Counted from the stretch's first letter, positions 1 through 7,438 are shown. The stretch: DNA of 17,370 nt from DASZYF01 sp035545535 (GCA_035545535.1 DASZYF010000024.1:1-17370), one strand, 5' to 3'. The notes: generated from the letters alone by a model not told the origin. Made by a program: numbers and translations.

Positions 1-203
1 CGCCGCCGACAGCTGCATCACATCGACGTCCTCGAGCCGGACCATCATCTCCGGACCCGGCGCCCACCCCGGCGAGCCCGGATCCCACGGCGTCGCGAAC
101 CCCTGACCATCCAGCCACTCACGCGACCCCACCACCGACACATCGAGGCACGCATCGACGCCCGCCGTCCCCACCGGGACGTCGAGATCGAGCAACGCCT
201 GCA
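1..203 (-). CDS. N-terminal fragment of probable DUF222/13E12-type (HNH endonuclease family) protein
   Basis: An open frame runs from ATG at 203 off the left edge of the window; about 68 residues are visible. A GTG three codons upstream (212) is an alternative start. The visible part ends with GPEMMVRLEDVDVMQLSAA, which resembles the start of the DUF222 helical domain in actinobacterial HNH endonucleases of the REP13E12 type (pattern: G-P-E, about ten residues, then D-V-x-x-L-S). The HNH motif would lie outside the window, so the nuclease function is not seen. It uses more GAT, GGT and GGG codons than its neighbours, which is common for this mobile, multicopy family. It follows the aminotransferase on the same strand after about 50-60 bp. 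The assignment rests on a short stretch and could be wrong. Confidence 0.45.
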
Positions 204-261
204 TGCCCTTCACGTTAAGGAGGGGGTCCGACACGGACGCCCGCCCGACGGGGCCGCCGTG

Positions 262-1449
262 CTACACGAGCTTCGCCAAGCGCTCCGCGGCGGCGTTGAG
301 GGTCTCGCGGCGCTTCGGGAACGCGAACCGCACGCTGTGCCGGCCATCGATCGGGTTGGTGCGGAAGCTCGACCCCGGCACGGCGGCGACCCCGATCTCG
401 GTGACCAGCTTCTTGCAGAACGCGACGTCGTCACCGTCGGGATCGACGTCACGGGTGTCGGTCAGCACGTAGTACGCGCCGTCGGGCACGTGGAAGCGGA
501 AGCCGCTCTTGGCCAGCACGTCACAGAGCAGGTCGCGCCGGTCCCTGTAGTCGCGCGCCATGCGCTCGTAGTAGGCGGGCGGCATCTGCATCGCGGCGAT
601 GCCCGCGGCCTGCAGCGGAGCAGCGGCGCCGACGGTGAGGAAGTCGTGGACCTTGCGGATGGCGCCGGTCAGCGGCGGCGGCGCGATGGTCCAGCCCACG
701 CGCCAGCCGGTGACCGCGTAGGTCTTCGACAGCGCGTTGATGGTGATGGTGCGGTCCTCGAGGCCGTGCACCGTCGCCGGTGGGATGTGGCCGCCGGGAC
801 CGAGGTAGTGGATGTGCTCGTAGATCTCGTCGGTGATGCAGACCGCGTCGTGCTTCTGGCAGAGGTCGGAGATGAGCTCGAGCTCGGCCCGTGAGAAGCA
901 CTTGCCCGTCGGGTTGTGCGGTGTGTTGACGATGATCGCGCGGGTCCGGTCGGAGAACGCGGCCCGCAGCTCGGCCGCGTCGATCGTCCAGTCCGGCTCG
1001 TGCAGCGACACGTAGCGCGGCGTGGCGCCGGACAGGATCACGTCCGGCCCGTAGTTCTCGTACCAGGGCTCGAAGATCACGACCTCGTCGCCCGGGTCGA
1101 CGACGGCGAGCATCGAGGCGATCATCGCCTCGGTCGACCCGCAGGTGACGCACACCTCGGTCTCCGGGTCGACGGTCCAGCCGTCGTAGGTGGTCGCGAC
1201 CTTCTCGGCCAGGGCGGCCCGGAAGCCGGGCGCTCCCCAGGTGACCGCGTACTGGTTCACATCCGCGTCGATGGCCGCCTTGGCTGCGTCCTTGAGCTCC
1301 TGCGGGCAGGAGAAGTCGGGGAAGCCCTGCGCCAGGTTGACCGCGTCGTGCGCCATGGCGAGGCGGGTCATCTCGCGGATCACCGACTCGGTGAACGACT
1401 CCGCCTTCGCGGAGACGCGGTGGACCCGGGCCGATGCATCACTGCTCAC
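262..1449 (-). CDS. PLP-dependent class I/II aminotransferase (methionine/kynurenine aminotransferase-like)
   Basis: Fold-type I aminotransferase that would move an amino group from an amino acid to a 2-oxo acid in the cytoplasm. It has the whole motif series: AVNLAQGFPDF near the N-terminus (YbdL/KAT-like, substrate loop), NTPHNPTG (Asn179), ITDEIYEH (Asp207 contacting the PLP pyridine nitrogen), ALSKTYAVTGWRVGW (Schiff-base Lys242) and SVRFAF near the C-terminus (Arg374 for the substrate carboxylate). About 395 residues, a normal length. Numbering uses GTG 1449, which has GAGG about 10 nt upstream; a GTG at 1467 would add six residues. It follows the Tag gene on the same strand, 64 bp from that stop, so co-transcription is likely. 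Substrate is not decidable from sequence; methionine, glutamine or kynurenine are typical for this branch. Confidence 0.9.
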   Translation of the reverse strand: MSSDASARVHRVSAKAESFTESVIREMTRLAMAHDAVNLAQGFPDFSCPQELKDAAKAAIDADVNQYAVTWGAPGFRAALAEKVATTYDGWTVDPETEVCVTCGSTEAMIASMLAVVDPGDEVVIFEPWYENYGPDVILSGATPRYVSLHEPDWTIDAAELRAAFSDRTRAIIVNTPHNPTGKCFSRAELELISDLCQKHDAVCITDEIYEHIHYLGPGGHIPPATVHGLEDRTITINALSKTYAVTGWRVGWTIAPPPLTGAIRKVHDFLTVGAAAPLQAAGIAAMQMPPAYYERMARDYRDRRDLLCDVLAKSGFRFHVPDGAYYVLTDTRDVDPDGDDVAFCKKLVTEIGVAAVPGSSFRTNPIDGRHSVRFAFPKRRETLNAAAERLAKLV

Positions 1450-1513
1450 GAGGGAGCAGCCTCGCACGCGGGGCCCCCGGCTCTCCCGGCCGGGCCCGGG
1501 GCACCGCGAAGCT

Positions 1514-2086
1514 TCAGCGCGCGGCCGCGCGCCGGTCCGCCTCGACGGCGGCCCGCACCGCGCACCCCGCGACGTGGTCGTTGACCAGCCCGTCGGCCTG
1601 CATCAGCGCGTAGCAGGTGGTGGCGCCGACGAACCGGAACCCGGCCTTCTTGAGCGCCTTCGCCATGGCCGCCGACTCCTCGGTGATCGCCGGCACGTCG
1701 GCGAGGCGCTTCGGTGCGGCCCGCCGGCCGGGCGGGGCGAAGGACCAGATGAGCTCGGCCAGCCCGCCGGCGTCCCGCAGGTCGACGCAGGCCCGGGCGT
1801 TCGTCACGACCATCGAGACCTTGGCCCGGGAGCGGATCATCCCGGGCGCCTCCAGCGCCGTGTCGATCTGCCGGTCGCCCCAACCCACCAGGGCGTCAGG
1901 GTCGAAGCCCGCGAACGCGTCTCGTAACGAGGCGCGGCGGCGCAGGACCAACGACCAGGACAGTCCCGCTTGGAAGCCCTCGAGGCACACCTTCTCGAAG
2001 AGCCCGCGCTCGGTCGTGACCGGTCGCCCCCACTCGTCGTCGTGGTAGGCCTCGTAGAGCGGGTCCCCGTCCCCGAAGCAACGCAT
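1514..2086 (-). CDS. tag: DNA-3-methyladenine glycosylase I
   Basis: Base-excision repair enzyme that removes 3-methyladenine from alkylated DNA. It starts MRCFGDGDPLYEAYHDDEWG, the classic Tag N-terminus. The LFEKVCLEGFQAGLSW block carries the catalytic-pocket Glu and Trp that are Glu38 and Trp46 in the E. coli enzyme. The zinc-snap ligands are all present: Cys3, His15, and His171/Cys175 in VNDHVAGC near the C-terminus. About 190 residues, close to the family norm. I chose ATG 2086 rather than GTG 2092 because GAGG lies about 8 nt upstream of the ATG but almost touches the GTG. It is divergent from msrA across roughly 75 bp, so the two protective genes may share a promoter region, and it is likely co-transcribed with the downstream aminotransferase. 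Confidence 0.95.
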   Translation of the reverse strand: MRCFGDGDPLYEAYHDDEWGRPVTTERGLFEKVCLEGFQAGLSWSLVLRRRASLRDAFAGFDPDALVGWGDRQIDTALEAPGMIRSRAKVSMVVTNARACVDLRDAGGLAELIWSFAPPGRRAAPKRLADVPAITEESAAMAKALKKAGFRFVGATTCYALMQADGLVNDHVAGCAVRAAVEADRRAAAR

Positions 2087-2151
2087 GGCCACATCCTCGC
2101 GACCCCGTCCGACAGGCGGGCGCGTGGAATCCTGAGGACGCCCAACCCGTT

Positions 2152-2158
2152 GGAGGAG
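2152..2158 (+). promoter_or_regulatory. Ribosome binding site of msrA
   Basis: GGAGGAG lies directly ahead of the GTG at 2161 (GGAGG to start spacing 4 nt). It decides the GTG start over the later in-frame ATG. Confidence 0.8.
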
Positions 2159-2160
2159 AC

Positions 2161-2817
2161 GTGCTGTTCACCCGCGGCAAGACCACGATGGTCGCCCCCG
2201 AGGACGCGCTCCCCGGCCGCGACCACTCCCTGTTCACCGTCCCCGAGACCCACGCCGTCAACGGGCACCGCATCCAGCCCCCGTTCCCCGACGGCCTCGA
2301 GACCGCCGTCTTCGGCATGGGCTGCTTCTGGGGCGCCGAGCGCCTGTTCTGGCAGACCGACGGCGTGTACTCCACCGCGGTCGGCTACGCCGGCGGCTTC
2401 ACGCCGTTCCCGACCTACGAAGAGACCTGCACCGCGCAGACGGGGCACGCCGAGGTCGTCCTCGTCGTCTACGACCCCGCGAAGGTCTCCTACGGGCAGC
2501 TGCTCAAGGTCTTCTGGGAGGGCCACGACCCCACGACCGCGATGCGCCAGGGCAACGACGTCGGCACCCAGTACCGGTCGGCGATCTTCTACACGAGCGA
2601 CGAGCAGAAGGTCGCGGCCGAGGCCTCGCGCGACATGTTCGAGAAGAAGCTGCAGGAGGCGGGCTACCGCGAGATCACCACGGAGATCGCGGCGCTCGGC
2701 CCGTTCTACTACGCCGAGGACTACCACCAGCAGTACCTCTACAAGGTGCCCAACGGCTACTGCGGTCTCGGCGGGACCGGCGTCTCCTGCCCCATCGGCG
2801 TCGCCAAGCTCGACTAG
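2161..2817 (+). CDS. msrA: Peptide-methionine (S)-S-oxide reductase MsrA
   Basis: Reduces the S-epimer of methionine sulfoxide in proteins and free methionine, using thioredoxin. The catalytic motif is GMGCFWGAE with Cys55. The YEETCTAQTGHAEVV block is conserved in MsrA. The C-terminal NGYCGLGGTGVSCPIG provides Cys201 and Cys210, the two resolving/recycling cysteines of the E. coli-type three-cysteine enzyme. The 218-residue length with an N-terminal extension before the catalytic Cys matches the long MsrA form. GTG start 2161 is supported by GGAGGAG at 2152-2158; a downstream in-frame ATG at residue 10 lacks a comparable site. It is divergent from tag, and its stop overlaps that of the convergent nuclease gene. 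No msrB is visible here. Confidence 0.97.
   Translation: MLFTRGKTTMVAPEDALPGRDHSLFTVPETHAVNGHRIQPPFPDGLETAVFGMGCFWGAERLFWQTDGVYSTAVGYAGGFTPFPTYEETCTAQTGHAEVVLVVYDPAKVSYGQLLKVFWEGHDPTTAMRQGNDVGTQYRSAIFYTSDEQKVAAEASRDMFEKKLQEAGYREITTEIAALGPFYYAEDYHQQYLYKVPNGYCGLGGTGVSCPIGVAKLD
2814..2817. other. Shared palindromic stop of msrA and the RecB-like gene
   Basis: The palindrome CTAG contains the TAG stop of msrA (2815-2817, plus) and the TAG stop of the nuclease gene (2814-2816, minus). The two convergent genes therefore overlap by 4 bp and leave no room for a terminator between them. Confidence 0.95.
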
Positions 2818-3671
2818 CGGACCTCGAGCGGGAGGTGGGCCCAGGTCTTCGGGACCTCGGGAACCGCCGCCCGGCCGGGCGCGCACTCGTCACGGAACGC
2901 GCACGACCCGCACTGCGCGCCGGGGCTTGGCGGGAACGCCTCGTCGGCCGGCACGCCGGCGGCGTACGCATCCTCGGCCGCCATCGCTTCGACGGCGACG
3001 TCCTCGGCGCGGCTGATGGCGCGGCGCAGCGCGGTCTCGTCGTGGTCGTGCGCCTGCACCTCGCCGGTGGGGATGTGGTGCAGCTCGACGCGGGCGCATG
3101 CGCGGCGCAGCATGCGCTGGGCGGCCGCGGCGTAGAGCGCGAGCGCTGAGGACCCGCGGGCCTCGTTCTCGACGAGCCCGCGGGCGCCGGTCTTGTAGTC
3201 GACGATCGCGAGCGTCCCGTCACGCGCGTCGAGCCGGTCGACGCGGCCGGTGAACAGCAGGGTCGACGATCGCGCGGCGACCTCGCGCTCCACCGCGTAC
3301 GGCTCGGCCTCGGGGTCGAGCGTCGCCGTGTAGCCCTCGACCCACGAGGCCGCGATGTCCTTGGTGGCCTCCTCCTGCGCGTCGTCGCGGAAGCCGTCAC
3401 CGACCCAGTGCGTGTGCAGCAGCCGCACCGCGGTGCCCGGCGTGCGCTCGCCGACCGGCTGGTCCCACCAGCGGGCGAGCGCCAGGTGGACGCTGTTGCC
3501 GAGCGACATGTGCGCCCATGGCTGGGCCACGCCCCTGCGGCCCTCGACGTAGCGCTCGCGGTAGCGGCGCGGGCAGTCGGTGTAGGCGGCGAGCTTCGAC
3601 GGCGTTGCCTTGAACAGGCGCGCGGGAGCCTCGAAGTCGAGGGTCTGCTCCGCGCCGACGGACCTGCTCAC
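2814..3671 (-). CDS. Short RecB-family PD-(D/E)XK nuclease with Fe-S cluster signature
   Basis: Probable single-strand/end-processing exonuclease of the PDDEXK_1 (RecB/AddB/Cas4-like) group, 285 residues. The N-terminal SKLAAYTDCPRRYRERY contains Cys33; HLALARWW supplies the usual early His. FTGRVDRLD and the following IVDYKTG give the Asp and the D-x-K active-site signature. Near the C-terminus Cys254, Cys257 and Cys263 (CGSCAFRDEC) complete, with Cys33, a four-cysteine set matching the 4Fe-4S staple of AddB and Cas4 nucleases. There is no helicase domain. M. tuberculosis Rv2119 appears to be a similar stand-alone protein. Start is GTG 3671 with a weak GCAGG upstream. It lies 63 bp after the TPM-like gene on the same strand and converges on msrA. 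No cas1/cas2 or CRISPR is nearby, so a Cas4 role is unlikely. Confidence 0.88.
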   Translation of the reverse strand: MSRSVGAEQTLDFEAPARLFKATPSKLAAYTDCPRRYRERYVEGRRGVAQPWAHMSLGNSVHLALARWWDQPVGERTPGTAVRLLHTHWVGDGFRDDAQEEATKDIAASWVEGYTATLDPEAEPYAVEREVAARSSTLLFTGRVDRLDARDGTLAIVDYKTGARGLVENEARGSSALALYAAAAQRMLRRACARVELHHIPTGEVQAHDHDETALRRAISRAEDVAVEAMAAEDAYAAGVPADEAFPPSPGAQCGSCAFRDECAPGRAAVPEVPKTWAHLPLEVR

Positions 3672-3734
3672 CTGCAGCAGTCTGCGGTCCCGGTCCGACA
3701 GCGGGCGGGCGACGCGCCCGGGCTGTGGACGGCA

Positions 3735-5108
3735 CTACCAGCTGCCGCCGCCCCCACCGTCCCCCCCGCCCCCGGAGTCACCGCCACCGCCCCAGTCGGC
3801 GCCGCCGCCGCCCCAGTCGCCGCCGCCCCAGTCGCCGGCATGCGAGTCGTCGCCCCAGCTGCTGCCGGCGCCGCTGCCCCAGTCGCCGCCGCCCCAGCTG
3901 TGCTGGCCCTGGTCATGGCCCTGGTCATGGCCCTGGTCGTAGCCCTGCTGCTGACCCGCCGACCAGCCCGCGTCGTATCCACCGTGGTCCCAGCCGCCGA
4001 ACCCGCCGAACACCGCCTCGGTGATGAGCAGCTGCTCCCAGAACGGCGTCGCGTACCAGCCGCCCGGGACCCAGCTGCCGCCGTACGTGCCACCGCCGAA
4101 GTAGTACGGCGAGCCGGGCGTGTACGCACCGTGGCCGGTGTAGGTCTGGTTGCCGACGGCGATCGTCTGCCGGCCCTGCACCTGCGGGGCGTTGGCCGGC
4201 GCGAGCGGCTGCGGGTCGGGGCCCTCGTCGAGACCGAGCTGCTTGCGCACGACGCGGGCGGCCTGGATGCCTTCGATGGCACTGCGGCGTGCGGCGGCGA
4301 GCTCGCCGAGCGTCTTCGCCGACGCGAGCGTCGCTCCGGTCGCGGTGTAGCGCTCGCTCGCATCGGCCATGGCCTGCTTCGCGACCTTGTCCTCACCCGG
4401 GTCGAGCGTCGACACGTCGCTGCCGAGCCGGTTGTAGAGCGACTCGACGTCGGCGCGGGCCGACGCGAGCTCGTCGGTGCGCTGCTTGCGCGCGTGCCGT
4501 CGCAGGCCGAACCAGAGGCCGGCCACGCCGACTGCGAGCACCACGAAGAACCCGACGACCGCGGCGTGGTGACCGTTGTCGCCGCTACCGCCTTCGTCCG
4601 TGCTCGCCGATCCACCGGCGGCGGACGCCGCGGCCTTCACGTCGCTCACGATGTCTTCGAGCGCGCCTTCGACGTTCGCCTTGGTGAAGCCGCCGTCGGA
4701 GTGCCGGCCGTAGGCGTTGCTCACGATGAGCGCACCGTCGGACTGGCTCACCGGCGCGCGGCTGCCGGCCTCGACGCCGAGCTTGCGACCGACGATCCCG
4801 ATGACGACGTCGGACTCGTCACCGAGCTCGGCCTGCAGCCGTTGCACGGTCTCCTGCGCGGTGCTGTTGCCCTGCGCGGCCGCCGGCAGCACTGCGATGC
4901 GGATGTCCGCACCACCGATGAGGTCGGCGAGCTTCGCGCCGTCGACGAGCGACGCGGCCTCCGCACCGTCGGCCACGAACACGTGGTGGGTGCGCAGCGA
5001 CGACACCGCATCGTCGACGTCGTCGGCGTGCGCGACTGCCGGCGCGACGAGCAGCAGCGCACCCGTCAGCAGCGCCGCGCCTGCTCCACGTCGCGACCCG
5101 ATCCGCAC
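3735..5108 (-). CDS. Exported, membrane-anchored protein of TPM/Rv1476-like type with Gly/Trp/Asp-rich tail
   Basis: Function unknown; 457 residues. Residues 1-28 form a signal peptide ending AVAHA. Residues 30-160 form a small alpha/beta domain (SLRTHHVFVADGA, DIRIAVLPA, DVVIGIVGRKLGV) resembling the extracytoplasmic domain of actinobacterial TPM-type or Rv1476-like membrane proteins. Residues 165-180 are a Ser/Gly linker; 182-203 a transmembrane helix followed by Arg-rich RRHARKQR, giving an N-out/C-in topology. Residues 208-292 are a charged helical segment. Residues 318-380 are Tyr/Gly/Trp-rich, and 384-457 are low complexity with DQGH repeats and repeated GGGDWGG. A Gly-rich tail ending in Trp is also seen in TPM/YgcG proteins. 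GTG 5108 is the likely start although no clear ribosome site is visible. It follows the DUF6758-like gene by 21 bp, so the two are probably one transcript. Confidence 0.75.
   Translation of the reverse strand: MRIGSRRGAGAALLTGALLLVAPAVAHADDVDDAVSSLRTHHVFVADGAEAASLVDGAKLADLIGGADIRIAVLPAAAQGNSTAQETVQRLQAELGDESDVVIGIVGRKLGVEAGSRAPVSQSDGALIVSNAYGRHSDGGFTKANVEGALEDIVSDVKAAASAAGGSASTDEGGSGDNGHHAAVVGFFVVLAVGVAGLWFGLRRHARKQRTDELASARADVESLYNRLGSDVSTLDPGEDKVAKQAMADASERYTATGATLASAKTLGELAAARRSAIEGIQAARVVRKQLGLDEGPDPQPLAPANAPQVQGRQTIAVGNQTYTGHGAYTPGSPYYFGGGTYGGSWVPGGWYATPFWEQLLITEAVFGGFGGWDHGGYDAGWSAGQQQGYDQGHDQGHDQGQHSWGGGDWGSGAGSSWGDDSHAGDWGGGDWGGGGADWGGGGDSGGGGDGGGGGSW
3738..3900 (-). repeat. Low-complexity Gly/Trp/Asp coding tract
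   Basis: Degenerate repeats of a CCGCCCCAGTC-like unit (plus orientation) encode GGGDWGG-type repeats at the C-terminus of the TPM-like protein. The GC-rich repeats make this a likely hotspot for indels and assembly error. Confidence 0.7.
3904..3939 (-). repeat. 12-bp tandem repeat within the TPM-like gene
   Basis: Three copies of TGGCCCTGGTCA (plus-strand orientation; the third ends in G), followed by a degenerate fourth copy to 3951. On the coding strand they encode DQGH/DQGQ tetrapeptides. The near-identity at DNA level suggests slippage-driven length variation. Confidence 0.9.
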
Positions 5109-5129
5109 CGGGTCACAGTAGGTGAACGC

Positions 5130-5753
5130 TCAGCGCGGGATGCGGGGCGAGGCGGCGCCGAACTCCAGGTCGGGCGGCAGCTGCTGCCGGACGTCGCGCA
5201 GCTCCACGCGCTCGAGCAGCAGCAGCGACGCCGACGCGGGCCACAGCACCGCCCAGAGCCAGAGCCCTTCGGCCTCGCCGACGAGCACGCAGCGGTCGTG
5301 CTCCGCCGTGGTGACCTGCCACAGCGCGGTGGGGTGGCCGGCCACCTCGACCTTGCCTTCGGGCGCGCCGTGCAACGCGTCACCGGCGTCCGGTCCGGGC
5401 AGGCCGGCGCACCAGGCGCCCAGGCCCACGCCCATCTCCTCGGCGATGAGCAGCAGGTCAGCCGCGCCGCCGGCCGGGTTGGGGCCGCACAGCGCGGTGA
5501 CCGTGGCGCGCGCCCCGGTGCGCTCGTCCCCCGCGCTCGCGACGCCGTTGACCAACCAGCCCACGGGCAGCGGGTAGGGGATCCAGAGCGGCACCTGCGA
5601 GGTGGCGGCGATGTGCGTCAGCACGTCCTGGTTGACCGCGGTGGCCCGCCGGAACGGGATCACGTCACCGTGGGACACGCACGTCCACGACGAGGACCAG
5701 AGGCCGGGTTCGCGCAGCGCACCACCGCAGCGTGGACAGGAGCCCGGCGTCAT
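5130..5753 (-). CDS. DUF6758-like actinobacterial zinc-ribbon protein
   Basis: Function unknown; 207 residues. It opens MTPGSCPRCGGALREPGLWSSSW followed by TCVSHG. The CxxC and CxxH pairs form a probable N-terminal zinc ribbon (Cys6, Cys9, Cys25, His28). Next comes the conserved block VPLWIPYPLPVGWLVNGVASAGDERTGARATV, then ADLLLIAEEMGVGLGAWCAGLPGPD. This architecture and these blocks match what I know of the actinobacterial DUF6758 family. There is no signal peptide or membrane helix, so it is likely cytoplasmic. ATG 5753 precedes the CPRCGG motif by five residues as expected, although the ribosome site is weak. It stands 68 bp after the MaoC stop and 21 bp before the TPM-like gene, so it may belong to the same minus-strand transcript. 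No enzymatic motif is recognised. Confidence 0.8.
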   Translation of the reverse strand: MTPGSCPRCGGALREPGLWSSSWTCVSHGDVIPFRRATAVNQDVLTHIAATSQVPLWIPYPLPVGWLVNGVASAGDERTGARATVTALCGPNPAGGAADLLLIAEEMGVGLGAWCAGLPGPDAGDALHGAPEGKVEVAGHPTALWQVTTAEHDRCVLVGEAEGLWLWAVLWPASASLLLLERVELRDVRQQLPPDLEFGAASPRIPR

Positions 5754-5766
5754 GCGGCAGCCTGCA

Positions 5767-5782
5767 CAGGACGACGGTCCTG
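5767..5782. other. Short hairpin between MaoC and DUF6758 genes
   Basis: CAGGAC, a GACG tetraloop and GTCCTG form a perfect 6-bp stem in the 68-bp gap. It is too short and lacks a U-tract, so I would not call it a terminator; it may be a processing or attenuation element, or chance. Confidence 0.3.
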
Positions 5783-5821
5783 CGGACGGGCCGATCCGTC
5801 AATCGCCCGCCCGGATTGCCC

Positions 5822-6328
5822 CTACTTCTTGGGCTCGCGGATCGGGTCGGGACGGCCGGGCTGGTCGCCCTGGGCCTCGAAGAACGAGAACGTCGGCACG
5901 AGCACCTTCCGGCGGAAGATGCAGACCACGACGCCGTCCTGGTTGTAGCCGATGGTCTCGACCTCGACGACCCCGCGGTCGGGCTTGGACGTCATGTTCT
6001 TGTCGAGCACGGTGGTCTCGCCGTAGATCGTGTCGCCGTGGAAGGTCGGCGCGACGTGACGCAACGACGAGATCTCAAGGTTGGCGATCGCCTTGCCGGA
6101 GACGTCCTCGACGCTCATGCCGAGCAGCAGCGAGTAGATGTAGTTGCCCACCACGACGTTGCGTCCCTGCTGCGTCGTCGCCGCGTAGTTGGCGTCCATG
6201 TGCAGCGGGTGGTGGTTCATCGTCAGCAGGCAGAAGAGGTGGTCGTCGTACTCCGTGACCGTCTTGCCCGGCCAGTGCTTGTAGACCGCGCCGACCTCGA
6301 ACTCCTCGTAGCAACGACCGAACTGCAC
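5822..6328 (-). CDS. MaoC-like hotdog dehydratase, probable mesaconyl-CoA hydratase
   Basis: Single-hotdog enoyl-CoA hydratase, 168 residues. The segment with HWPGKTVTEYDDHLFCLLT and MNHHPLHMDANYA is the signature of the MaoC branch found in actinobacteria beside a CitE-type lyase and an acyl-CoA dehydrogenase. In classical (R)-hydratases the active site reads D-x-N-P-x-H; here it reads N38-H-H-P-L-H43-x-D45, so the usual Asp position is Asn while His43 is kept. Expected reaction: reversible hydration of mesaconyl-CoA to beta-methylmalyl-CoA (itaconyl-CoA hydration is the alternative seen with Rv2499c-like proteins). GTG 6328 follows a GGAGGAG site directly. It is divergent from the beta-propeller gene and upstream of the DUF6758-like gene. 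The other two pathway genes lie 2-5 kb away on the same strand. Confidence 0.85.
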   Translation of the reverse strand: MQFGRCYEEFEVGAVYKHWPGKTVTEYDDHLFCLLTMNHHPLHMDANYAATTQQGRNVVVGNYIYSLLLGMSVEDVSGKAIANLEISSLRHVAPTFHGDTIYGETTVLDKNMTSKPDRGVVEVETIGYNQDGVVVCIFRRKVLVPTFSFFEAQGDQPGRPDPIREPKK

Positions 6329-6330
6329 AG

Positions 6331-6339
6331 CTCCTCCTC
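6331..6339 (-). promoter_or_regulatory. Ribosome binding site of the MaoC gene
   Basis: Minus-strand GAGGAGGAG immediately precedes GTG 6328 (AGGAGG core about 4 nt away). It supports this start. The site sits within the 68-bp divergent interval to the beta-propeller gene. Confidence 0.7.
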
Positions 6340-6396
6340 GAGCTTCTCAGGAACCGGGCAAGTGTCCCAGCGCCGGCGTGGGGCAGAGTGCTCGGT

Positions 6397-7425
6397 ATGA
6401 CCTTGCGCACACGAGCCACCGTCGGACTGCTCGCCTCCGCGACCGTCCTGGCCGGTGGGGCCGCGTTCCCCGCCGGCGCCGCACCCCGCGGCGGCCGCGC
6501 CGACGTGCAGACCTACGCAGCCGTGGCGGTCGTGAGCTTTGCCGGCGGACCCGGTTCGCAGCTCTACCAGCTGGCCGTCGGGCCCAACGGCGACGTCGCC
6601 GGTGCGGTCGCCATCGGGCCGAAGCGCAACCGCTTCCTCACGATCACCGACGTGCGCGGCACCACGGCGGTCGGAACCCTCGAGCGCCCCACCAGCGGCA
6701 CCGACGTCGTCACCGTCGACATCACCACCGGGGCCATCACGGTCATCGCCCACAACGGCGGGAGCCCCGTGCTGTCGTTCAACGGGCAGCGGGTGCTCTA
6801 CGTCAAGCAGTCCAACAGCCCGAAGCCGGGCACGCAGCCGATCCTGCGCGTGCCGGTCACCGGCGGCGCACCGCAGAAGGTGCTGAGCCCGCCCAAGGGC
6901 CGCAACTTCGACGCGCTCGCCACAGCGCAGGACGGTCACACCGTGTACGCCACGGCGTCGACACCGCTGCAGGGCGGCACGCAGGCGGACTTCGCGCGAC
7001 TGCGGCCGCCGCTGCTGTACTCGTTCAACGCCGCATCGCCGAAGCTCGTCAGGGTCACGACGAAGCAGCCGCTGTACGGCGTCTCCTGCGGCACGCTGGT
7101 CGTCGACCTGGCCGGGCAGCACATCGCGCTCGGCTGCAACATCACGCAGGGCGATGACCCGGCCGTCGAGATCGTGACGCCCGCCGGCGGTGCGGTGCAC
7201 CGCGTGCCGCGCAAGGTCGGGCTGCGCTCGGTCACCGCGTGGTCGCCCAACGGTCAGTGGATCGACGCCTCGCGCGCCAACGCGACCCCCAAGGACCCGT
7301 TCGACCTCGCGCAGCCGTTCGGCACCGCGCACCACAAGCTCACCGGCCTGCCCGCCGGCACGCTCGTGCAGAGCGTCACGCTGGTGCGCGCCGGCGGGCA
7401 GCTGCAGCCGCTAGCCGATCGGTAG
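6397..7425 (+). CDS. Secreted TolB/YVTN-like beta-propeller protein
   Basis: Exported protein of unknown role, 342 residues. Residues 1-29 form a signal peptide (MTLRTR, then a hydrophobic core, ending FPAGAAP). The rest is beta-rich with propeller-like blade ends: SQLYQLAVGPNGDVAGAV, VDITTGAITVIAHNGGSPVLSFNGQRVLYV, ILRVPVTGGAPQKVLSPPKG and VEIVTPAGGAVHRVP. The [I/L]-x-R-V-P-x-x-G-G-x-P pattern is typical of TolB-like or DPP4-N-like repeats. Two cysteines (SCG, LGCN) could form a disulfide. No catalytic motif or cell-wall anchor is visible. I chose ATG 6397 over GTG 6388 because it starts the signal peptide cleanly. It is divergent from the MaoC gene and 98 bp ahead of the collagen-like gene on the same strand. 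Confidence 0.7.
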   Translation: MTLRTRATVGLLASATVLAGGAAFPAGAAPRGGRADVQTYAAVAVVSFAGGPGSQLYQLAVGPNGDVAGAVAIGPKRNRFLTITDVRGTTAVGTLERPTSGTDVVTVDITTGAITVIAHNGGSPVLSFNGQRVLYVKQSNSPKPGTQPILRVPVTGGAPQKVLSPPKGRNFDALATAQDGHTVYATASTPLQGGTQADFARLRPPLLYSFNAASPKLVRVTTKQPLYGVSCGTLVVDLAGQHIALGCNITQGDDPAVEIVTPAGGAVHRVPRKVGLRSVTAWSPNGQWIDASRANATPKDPFDLAQPFGTAHHKLTGLPAGTLVQSVTLVRAGGQLQPLADR

Positions 7426-7438
7426 TCGGACATCCGAC
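7425..7438. promoter_or_regulatory. Dyad GTCGGA-CA-TCCGAC after the beta-propeller gene
   Basis: A perfect 14-bp inverted repeat overlaps the last base of the beta-propeller stop. A 2-nt centre is too tight for a normal hairpin loop, so a protein-binding operator is more plausible than a terminator. It lies about 85 bp before the collagen-like gene start. Function not shown. Confidence 0.35.

Noticed and set aside
2814..3671. CRISPR-associated Cas4
   Set aside because: The Fe-S cysteines and D-x-K motif resemble Cas4, but no CRISPR repeats or cas1/cas2 are present and the protein is longer with RecB-type spacing.
3738..3951. Possible CRISPR or minisatellite array outside genes
   Set aside because: The repeats are in frame and encode the Gly/Trp/Asp-rich tail of the TPM-like protein; units are contiguous without spacers.
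3408..5948. 846-codon plus-strand open frame
   Set aside because: It runs antisense to the nuclease, TPM-like, DUF6758-like and MaoC genes. Its translation is Arg/Ala/Val-rich low complexity with no motif, typical of the open antisense frame in high-GC DNA.
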